DNA from: Planctomycetia bacterium
GTDB taxonomy: Bacteria; Planctomycetota; PLA2; JAEUHO01
DNA: 7,261 bases
Assembly (NCBI GenBank): GCA_030618975.1
Contig: JAUXCH010000238.1
Coordinates: 1 to 7,261 of the forward strand
Direction of reading: 5' to 3'
Made by a program: the position numbers and the translations under genes. How positions within the stretch are numbered: the stretch's first letter is position 1; the number at the start of each line of letters is the position of its first letter. Below, in pieces: positions 1 to 5,401 of this stretch. Under the pieces are notes generated by a model. The model did no database searches. It had not been told where the DNA came from and saw nothing but the letters and a program-made list of their open reading frames with translations.

Positions 1-63
1 GAGAAGATGGACTTGATGGCGCGCCTGCGCGAACGGCTTGATCAAGAGGGTCTCGAAGAGTGA
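1..63 (+). CDS. C-terminal end of an unidentified upstream protein (partial)
   Basis: Reading from base 1, frame 1 is open for 20 codons and ends at TGA 61-63. The visible tail reads EKMDLMARLRERL then DQEGLEE. It is charged and probably helical, like the end of a coiled or helical C-terminus. The gene body lies outside the window, so no family can be named. The tail could be a chance open frame, but charged helix-forming composition right up to a stop, with noncoding-looking sequence after it, favours a real gene end. Confidence 0.45.
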   Translation, partial: EKMDLMARLRERLDQEGLEE

Positions 64-413
64 TCAACACGGCCCGGGACGGCGAGGGGAAGATCGTCGG
101 GGCGGAACGATCGCGTCCGACGGGCGGCCCGCACGCGCGCGTACCCAGGGAGGACCCCCGGAGATCCTCGTGCGTCGAGAGGCTGGGGATTTCATCCCCC
201 CCGCCGAAGGAACCTCCTCTCGCACACGCCGTACGCCCTCCTTCTCCGCTACAGGTTCCCGTCCGGGCAGGCGTGAGGATCTTCACGAGGCAGCGTAGGA
301 CCGTCTTGGACCTCTCGGAAGCGCCGCGAAGCGTCAGAAGGCCAGACCGCGTCCGTCCACCCCGATTCGGAAGTCTCCAGGTTCACCTTCGACTCGCCCA
401 GCCTTCGCAGGGC
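64..413. other. Intergenic stretch, no gene seen
   Basis: Open frames cross this stretch on both strands, but their translations are rich in Arg, Pro, Ser and Gly with no domain-like pattern, as expected for out-of-frame GC-rich DNA. The only structure I see is a small inverted repeat, GGGGAT-TTC-ATCCCC at 185-199. It has no T-tract after it, so it is a weak terminator candidate for the gene ending at 63. The stretch also lies downstream of the transposase remnant on the opposite strand, so the two are convergent. Confidence 0.5.
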
Positions 414-600
414 TCATGGTCCGAGGGGCGAGACGAGCCTCTTCTCCCTCCGGCGCTTCAGGATTCGATCGATCACGGATGCCTGGGTGATGAAGTCGAC
501 GATCTGCATCTCGACGTTCCGGCAACGGGCAGAGGAGCGACTCGACCTCGAACACGTTCCAGAGCACCCGCGCCCACGCCGAGCGCCGGGCGGTCTCGGC
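414..600 (-). pseudogene. Frameshifted C-terminal remnant of an IS91-like (Y2_Tnp) transposase
   Basis: The minus strand, read downward from 600, gives ETARRSAWARV, then LWNVFEVESLLCP. This matches the conserved W-A-x-L-x-x-x-F/Y-E-V-D-x-L-x-C-P segment just before the C-terminal zinc knuckle of IS91-like (Y2_Tnp, PF04986) transposases. The reading then breaks near base 525. From base 524 a second frame continues as CRNVEMQIVDFITQASVIDR, then ILKRR, ending at a TGA (bases 416-414). That matches the family's CGxxMRIxAFIT(D/E)PxVIxRIL tail. The canonical CPxC knuckle spans the junction, and one base remains where three are expected, consistent with a two-base loss. The frame upstream is closed by a stop (bases 648-646), and no catalytic HUH/tyrosine domain is visible. 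Family assignment is from recalled consensus; relic status is directly visible. Confidence 0.72.
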
Positions 601-1060
601 CGACCCCCCGCGCCGCGGGAGACGAAGCCGACGACATGTTACATATTACCCTCCCCGCCTCCGGACGAACGCCCCTCGGTGGCAACATCGGCGACGCGGT
701 CTTCCAGGATCCGAATCCCGCGTTGCCGCGCAGGCGGGTCCGGATCGGCGTGAACATCGATCCGGCACCGAGGTGGGCGAGGGACCCCTGTCGTGTAGCG
801 GGCCCGTCGCTCGAGACGCCTTCCGCCTCCGCCGGGACTCGCGGGGAGGCGTCGACCGAGAACCTGCCCTGGGAGAGGCGCAGGCGAGTCGAATGGGGAC
901 GGCGACGAATGCACACCTCGGGCTCTCGCTCGCGAATCGTGGGACCCCGTACACGGAGGCTCAACCCGTGCCGGGATCCCGGTGCCCGTCCCGGCACCCG
1001 GCGAGCGGACCTGGGAGAGGTAGACTCGCGGGTCCTGCCGCGTGGCGGGCCGGGTCCTGC
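601..1060. other. Gene-free leader region with an AT-rich island
   Basis: No frame here gives a domain-like protein; the long frames on both strands are Arg/Pro/Gly-rich and non-repeating. Two local structures stand out. An AT-rich island at 634-648 (12 of 15 bases A or T) contains the inverted repeat ATGT-T-ACAT (636-644). A 12-base palindrome, CCGGGATCCCGG (971-982), lies within an alternative 9-bp stem (GTGCCGGGA 968-976 with TCCCGGCAC 989-997). The 5' part may be decayed insertion-sequence DNA. The 3' part should hold the promoter of the gene at 1061, but I could not identify convincing -35/-10 boxes. Confidence 0.45.
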
Positions 1061-2794
1061 ATGCCGTCCCTGCGCTCTTCTTTCCTCCTCCTTGCCGTGC
1101 TGGCCGCCGGCGTCGCGCTCGGCATGCTCCTGGGAACCACGCCGCGTGCGGGCAGGTTCCCGGAACCGGACGACGCGCGATTCCGCGGCCCACGCTCGGA
1201 AGCCGCGCCCGTCCTGAAGGGACGCGGGGAAGAGGGGCCGCCCGTCTTGCGGGAGGAACGCGGTCCAGACGTCTCGCCATCCGTTCCCGCCGGGCAGGAG
1301 ACGCCGGCGGTGACAGGGCGGCACGTACCGCCCGTGTTGGAAGTGCGCGTCACCGACGCCGAGGGGAACCCGGTCGGCGCGACGGTCTACGCCTTCCCCC
1401 ACGACGCCGTGCCGCAGGACTGGGAAGAGGCCCCGTACGGCGAGCACAGGCCGCCGGGGCCTTGCCGCCTCGAGCTTCCGGTTCCAGGGCTCTACGACGT
1501 CTTCGCGCGCTCGCGCTACCCCGTCGGCGTCACCAGGCGAACGGGTGTGCTCGTGCGCGCCGGCGACGTCGTGCCGATCGACCTCGCCGTCGCCGCCGGC
1601 CGTCCGATCCGGATCGAACTGGGTGAGCCGTGGCCCCTCGCGGATCCGCTGCGCGCGGGCCGGCTCAAGGCGTCGATCCAGATCCTGGCCGCTCGCGGCG
1701 TACCGGGCGGGGACGGGGCAGAGGGTGTGCTGCCCAGGATGGGCACGTTTGTTCCACTACGGCCCCTCACCGGGCCCTGGGAGAGCCGCCCGCTGCCGCC
1801 CTCGCTCGAGTTCGTGGTCTCCGTCGCCCTCACCGTTCCCAAGGCGTACCGGGAAGGGGCGCTCGACGGCCCCGGCTACCGCGTGTTCGCGACCCCACCC
1901 ATCGTCCGTCCGGGAGGCACCGTGCGCCTGCACGCCGAACGGCAGGCCAGCCTGCACGTTCGGCCGCGTCTCGAAGCGCCGGAGGCGTGGCCCGCGGGAC
2001 CCATCCGGCTCGACCTGGCGTTCGAAGACGGGCGGGGCGCGCACACGCACACGCGTCGCTGGAGGGCCCCGGGCAGCATCCGCCGGCAGAAACGCCCGCT
2101 CGTCTTCCGCGGGCGACCGGGCAAGGCGCGCCTCACCTGGGACGGTCCCGGCATCGCGCCGGGTGCACTCGAGGATCTCCATCTCGACGCGACGCGGGCG
2201 CTCGAGGCCGAGATCGCGATCCGGCTCGACGCGAGCGAGCTGCCGTCCCGGGAGCCGCTCGTCGTTCGCCTCGCGGGACAGGGCGACCCGCCGTCTCACG
2301 GCTCGGGGGAGGACTCTCTTGCCGCGGCCGCGATCCTGGAGTCGCCAGGCGACGACTACCCGACCGTCCTGGAGTGGCGAGACGACGATCGAGCGGAGCA
2401 CGCCGAGCTCGACTACGGCTGGCGACGCGCCGACTTCCTCGTCGTGTGGCGAGGCGCCCACGAGGTGAGTCGGCCGACCCCCATCCCTCCGCGTGGATCG
2501 ATGACGGTGACGCTGGAGCCCGCCGGCGTGGCGATCGTCGTACCGTGCCGACTGCTGCGTGAGGGGGTGGGCAGGCTGCGCATCCGGCGCGCGGACGGCC
2601 TCCCCTTCCTGCTGCTCAGGGACCGCGACCAGCCGGTGCTGCGCCCCGGCGCGCAGGTCCAGGGAGGGGATCTCGTGGGGCCCCTCCCGGCCGGCCGGCA
2701 CACCTTCCAGGTCGAGCTCGCGGGGCGCCGCCTGCCCGACGCGACCGTGGTCGTGGAGCCGGGTGGCGTCGGGATCCTCCGCCTGGTCTGGTGA
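1061..2794 (+). CDS. Exported or membrane-anchored protein with carboxypeptidase-regulatory-like domain
   Basis: This is a 577-residue protein of unknown function. Residues 7-24 form a hydrophobic segment behind a short basic start, so it is a signal peptide or single N-terminal anchor. No lipobox cysteine is visible. Residues 25-90 are Pro/Glu/Arg-rich and look disordered. Residues 92-180 resemble a carboxypeptidase-regulatory-like or transthyretin-like beta-sandwich: VLEVRVTDAEGNPVGATVYA, then a gap, then LPVPGLYDVFAR and a closing strand ending IDLAVAAG. Residues 540-577 (GPLPAGRHTFQVELAGRRLP onward) look like the end of a similar sandwich. The middle is beta-rich and unassigned. I chose ATG 1061 because the hydrophobic segment starts right after it and no upstream in-frame GTG or TTG near it is plausible. 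The ribosome site is weak: GGGAGAGG at 1013-1020 is too far away. Such domains usually lie outside the cytoplasm and often bind proteins or carbohydrate. No enzyme motif is seen. It is probably transcribed separately from the genes after it. Confidence 0.82.
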   Translation: MPSLRSSFLLLAVLAAGVALGMLLGTTPRAGRFPEPDDARFRGPRSEAAPVLKGRGEEGPPVLREERGPDVSPSVPAGQETPAVTGRHVPPVLEVRVTDAEGNPVGATVYAFPHDAVPQDWEEAPYGEHRPPGPCRLELPVPGLYDVFARSRYPVGVTRRTGVLVRAGDVVPIDLAVAAGRPIRIELGEPWPLADPLRAGRLKASIQILAARGVPGGDGAEGVLPRMGTFVPLRPLTGPWESRPLPPSLEFVVSVALTVPKAYREGALDGPGYRVFATPPIVRPGGTVRLHAERQASLHVRPRLEAPEAWPAGPIRLDLAFEDGRGAHTHTRRWRAPGSIRRQKRPLVFRGRPGKARLTWDGPGIAPGALEDLHLDATRALEAEIAIRLDASELPSREPLVVRLAGQGDPPSHGSGEDSLAAAAILESPGDDYPTVLEWRDDDRAEHAELDYGWRRADFLVVWRGAHEVSRPTPIPPRGSMTVTLEPAGVAIVVPCRLLREGVGRLRIRRADGLPFLLLRDRDQPVLRPGAQVQGGDLVGPLPAGRHTFQVELAGRRLPDATVVVEPGGVGILRLVW

Positions 2795-2827
2795 CCGATC
2801 CCTGCGGCGTGCCCGTCCTGCACACGA

Positions 2828-2844
2828 CGCCCTGCTCCAGGGCG
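2828..2844 (+). terminator. GC hairpin downstream of the exported-protein gene, candidate terminator
   Basis: CGCCCTG (2828-2834) and CAGGGCG (2838-2844) form a perfect 7-bp stem with a CTC loop, starting 33 bases after the stop at 2794. No T-run follows, so it is not a classical intrinsic terminator. It may slow polymerase or protect a 3' end. It supports separate transcription of the exported-protein gene and ftsK, which are 236 bases apart. Confidence 0.35.
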
Positions 2845-3023
2845 CATGGGTGGAGCGGGCCCCCGTCAGCCCCACCCGGCAAGGGCAGTTCCGGGACACG
2901 GCCCGGCGTACGCAGTACGCAGGCAGGATCCGCGACGGGCCTCCGGATCCGGGGGAGAGTCACACATCCCCGTGAAGACGACCCGGGCTGCGGGTACGGG
3001 AGGGCCCGGCCACGCCCGATCCT

Positions 3024-3028
3024 AGGGG
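3024..3028 (+). promoter_or_regulatory. Shine-Dalgarno-like AGGGG for ftsK
   Basis: AGGGG lies two bases before ATG 3031, closer than the usual spacing, so initiation may be modest or may depend on coupling. It decides the start in favour of 3031 over the in-frame GTG at 2791. The extension from 2791 would be 80 residues of low-complexity sequence overlapping the previous stop codon. Confidence 0.4.
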
Positions 3029-3030
3029 AC

Positions 3031-5352
3031 ATGGGACGCTCCACAGCTGCCTCCCGCTCCCGGTCCGTCCGCCGCGAGGACCTCGCGGTGGAGGAACCCG
3101 TCGGGCTCGAGCTCGTCGGGGTGGCCCTCTGTCTGGGCGCCGTGCTGCTCGCGGCCGCCCTGGCGACCCTGGCGCCGGCCCACGCGTCGGGTGCCTTCGT
3201 GAACGTCGTGGGGTCCCTCGGCGTGGGCGTGGCCGGCGCCCTGACCCGGGCGATCGGGTTGGGCGCGTGGCTCCTGCCGATCTTCGGCGCCGCATGGGGG
3301 ATCTCCTGCCTGCGCGGCCGCCGTCCGCGCCTCTGGGGCCGCCGCGCCCTCCTCCTGCCCGTCGTCGCCGCCCTCCTGGGAGCGCTGGCCGCCCTTCTAC
3401 TCGGTTCGCGGTGCCCGCCCGGGCTGGAGCGCTCCGGGCCCGGGGGCTACGTCGGCCTCGCGCTCGCCCACGGCCTGTTCGCGGTGATCGGCAAGGCGTC
3501 CGGGCTCCTCGTCCTCGTCGGGTTCCTCGGGGGGCTGAGGCTCCTCACCGAGTTCCGGCTCCGCCACCTCCTGGAGCGCTGGCTCGACCGGGACGGCGCC
3601 GCCGTCCTCGACGAGGACGACGTGGACCTCGACGAGGAGGGCGAGGAAGACGAGGAGGGGGAAGACGAATACGAGTACGTGTACGAGGACGAGGAGGAAG
3701 ACGAGGAGGAACCCGCGCTCGAGACCGTCCAGGCGCCGGTGGACCCCCCGCCGCCCGCGCCCCGCCCCCGGCCGAAGAAGAAGCGCAAGCGCCCGACCCA
3801 GCGCCGCGAGACGGCCGGAGAGTACGTCTTCCCCCCCATCGAGCTGCTGAACGAGGGCATCTCGCACGACACCGTCGAGGTCCGCGAGGAGGTCGAGGCG
3901 AACGCGAAGGTCCTCGGCGAGGCGCTCGCTTCGTTCGGCGTGGAGGCCCGCGTCGTCTCGAGTCAGCGGGGCCCCGTCATCACGTTCTTCGAGCTGGCGA
4001 TCGCGGCGGGCGTGCGCCTGAACCGCGTCACGGCGCTCGCCGACGACCTGGCAATCGCGCTGAAGGCCCCGAGCGTGCGCATCGTCGCTCCCATCCCGGG
4101 CCGCAGCACGGTCGGCGTCGAGGTCCCGAACCTGACCCGCGAGGCGGTCGTGATGCGGGACCTCGTCGACGAGTGCGCCGACGAGACCGATCGCCGCCAG
4201 CTCCCCATCTACCTGGGACGCGACACCGCGGGCCGGCCGCTGGTCGAAGACCTGGCGACGATGCCGCACATCCTGATCGCCGGCGCCACGGGATCGGGCA
4301 AGAGCGTCTGCATCAACTCGATCCTGCTGTCGTTCCTGTACACGCGCACGCCCGACGAGCTGAACCTCATCCTGATCGACCCCAAGCAGGTCGAGCTCTC
4401 GTTCTTCGAGGGCATCCCCCACCTCATCACGCCGGTCGTCACCGACATGAAGCGCGCGGCGAAGATCCTCGAGTGGGCCGTGGATCGGATGGAGGACCGG
4501 TACGGCCTGCTCCTCGCGGGCGGCGTGCGCAACATCGCGGCCTACAACGCGCTCTCGAAGGAGAAGCACGAGCAGGTCCGCGAACGGACCGGTCTCGGTG
4601 AAGAAGAGGCGCCCGACGAGCTGCCGCAGCTCGTGGTCGTCGTCGACGAGCTGGCCGACCTCATGATGACGAACGGCAAGGACGTCGAGCTCGCGATCAC
4701 GCGCCTCGCCCAGAAGAGCCGCGCCGACGGCATCCACATCATCCTGGCCACGCAGCGCCCCTCGACGAACGTGATCACGGGCCTGATCAAGGCCAACATG
4801 CCGACCCGGCTGGCCTTCTGCGTCTCCAGCAAGATCGACAGCCGCGTGATCCTCGACGCCAACGGCGCCGAGAAGCTGCTGGGCATGGGCGACATGCTCT
4901 ACATGAGCCCGCGCAGCCTCCACCTCCGGCGCGCCCAGGGCACGTTGGTCACCGACTCCGAGGTCCGCGGCGTGGTGGACTGGCTGGAGGAGCGGTGCCC
5001 GGCACCCGACTACGAGGACCTCCTCGCCCAGGCGAAGAAGGGCCAGGGCGACCCGATGCTGGAGGACGACCTCTACGAGGACGCCGTCCGGGTGGTCCTC
5101 TCGACGCGGCTGGGGAGCGCCTCGATGCTCCAGCGCCGCATGAGCATCGGCTACACGCGCGCCTCCCGCCTGGTGGACATGATGTGCGACAACGGCGTCG
5201 TGGGGCCCCACGTGGGCAGCAAGGCCAGGGAATGCCTCCTGACCCTCGAGGAGTGGGAGGCGAACTGCGCCGCGGAGCAGGCCGCCGGCGCCGTGGGCGG
5301 CCTCGACGACGACGAGAACATCGACCGGAACCTGGACGAGAGCTGGGACTAG
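3031..5352 (+). CDS. ftsK: DNA translocase FtsK/SpoIIIE
   Basis: This 773-residue ATP-driven DNA pump acts at the division septum, moving chromosome ends and usually driving XerCD recombination at dif. Its length is close to SpoIIIE rather than E. coli FtsK. Residues 26-170 hold about four membrane helices (near 26-47, 59-93, 105-126, 139-170). The linker is short: residues 194-228 are acidic (26 of 35 Asp/Glu, with EYEYVYEDE inside), followed by proline and a basic KKKRKR segment near 249-254. The alpha domain runs from about 265 to 385. The RecA-type motor has Walker A GATGSGKS (418-425, Lys424), Walker B LVVVVDE (534-540), ATQRPS (573-578), SSKIDSR (599-605) and LLGMGDMLY (616-624). The gamma winged helix is at 679-743, with LQRRMSIGYTRASRLVD holding the recognition helix. 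All motor motifs are intact, so it should be active. ATG 3031 gives a typical charged N-terminus directly before the first helix. It is probably co-transcribed with the gene at 5402. Confidence 0.97.
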   Translation: MGRSTAASRSRSVRREDLAVEEPVGLELVGVALCLGAVLLAAALATLAPAHASGAFVNVVGSLGVGVAGALTRAIGLGAWLLPIFGAAWGISCLRGRRPRLWGRRALLLPVVAALLGALAALLLGSRCPPGLERSGPGGYVGLALAHGLFAVIGKASGLLVLVGFLGGLRLLTEFRLRHLLERWLDRDGAAVLDEDDVDLDEEGEEDEEGEDEYEYVYEDEEEDEEEPALETVQAPVDPPPPAPRPRPKKKRKRPTQRRETAGEYVFPPIELLNEGISHDTVEVREEVEANAKVLGEALASFGVEARVVSSQRGPVITFFELAIAAGVRLNRVTALADDLAIALKAPSVRIVAPIPGRSTVGVEVPNLTREAVVMRDLVDECADETDRRQLPIYLGRDTAGRPLVEDLATMPHILIAGATGSGKSVCINSILLSFLYTRTPDELNLILIDPKQVELSFFEGIPHLITPVVTDMKRAAKILEWAVDRMEDRYGLLLAGGVRNIAAYNALSKEKHEQVRERTGLGEEEAPDELPQLVVVVDELADLMMTNGKDVELAITRLAQKSRADGIHIILATQRPSTNVITGLIKANMPTRLAFCVSSKIDSRVILDANGAEKLLGMGDMLYMSPRSLHLRRAQGTLVTDSEVRGVVDWLEERCPAPDYEDLLAQAKKGQGDPMLEDDLYEDAVRVVLSTRLGSASMLQRRMSIGYTRASRLVDMMCDNGVVGPHVGSKARECLLTLEEWEANCAAEQAAGAVGGLDDDENIDRNLDESWD

Positions 5353-5372
5353 GCCCGCCGGGGGACCCGGGT

Positions 5373-5399
5373 GGGGCGGCTTGCGGTAGGATCCGCCCC
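5373..5399 (+). promoter_or_regulatory. Intercistronic GC hairpin carrying a Shine-Dalgarno sequence in its loop
   Basis: GGGGCGG (5373-5379) is the exact reverse complement of CCGCCCC (5393-5399). The RNA could form a 7-bp GC-only stem around a 13-base loop that contains TAGGA (5387-5391). The stem ends two bases before the ATG at 5402, and AGGA sits ten bases from that start. The hairpin fills much of the 49-base gap after ftsK. It could limit ribosome entry, set the ratio of the two proteins, or act as an mRNA processing or weak termination site. A competing smaller stem, GCGG/CCGC (5383-5386 with 5393-5396), presents the same sequence in its loop. Confidence 0.45.
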
Positions 5400-5401
5400 T
5401 G

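Noticed and set aside
185..199. GGGGAT-TTC-ATCCCC as an intrinsic terminator
   Set aside because: The stem is only six base pairs with a 3-base loop and no T-tract, so it is not supported as a separate feature.
60..1217. A 385-codon open frame on the plus strand across the upstream kilobase
   Set aside because: The translation is Arg/Pro/Ser-rich with no hydrophobic core pattern or recognisable motif, crosses the transposase remnant antisense, and runs over the start of the exported-protein gene. It looks like a stop-poor GC-rich frame.
1851..1858. GGGAAGGG, a match to the E. coli KOPS consensus GGGNAGGG
   Set aside because: A single match in GC-rich coding DNA is expected by chance, and the orienting sequence of this organism is unknown.
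2791..3030. An in-frame 80-residue N-terminal extension of FtsK from GTG 2791
   Set aside because: It overlaps the previous stop codon, has low-complexity sequence, includes a terminator-like hairpin, and is not needed: ATG 3031 gives a normal charged N-terminus before the first membrane helix.
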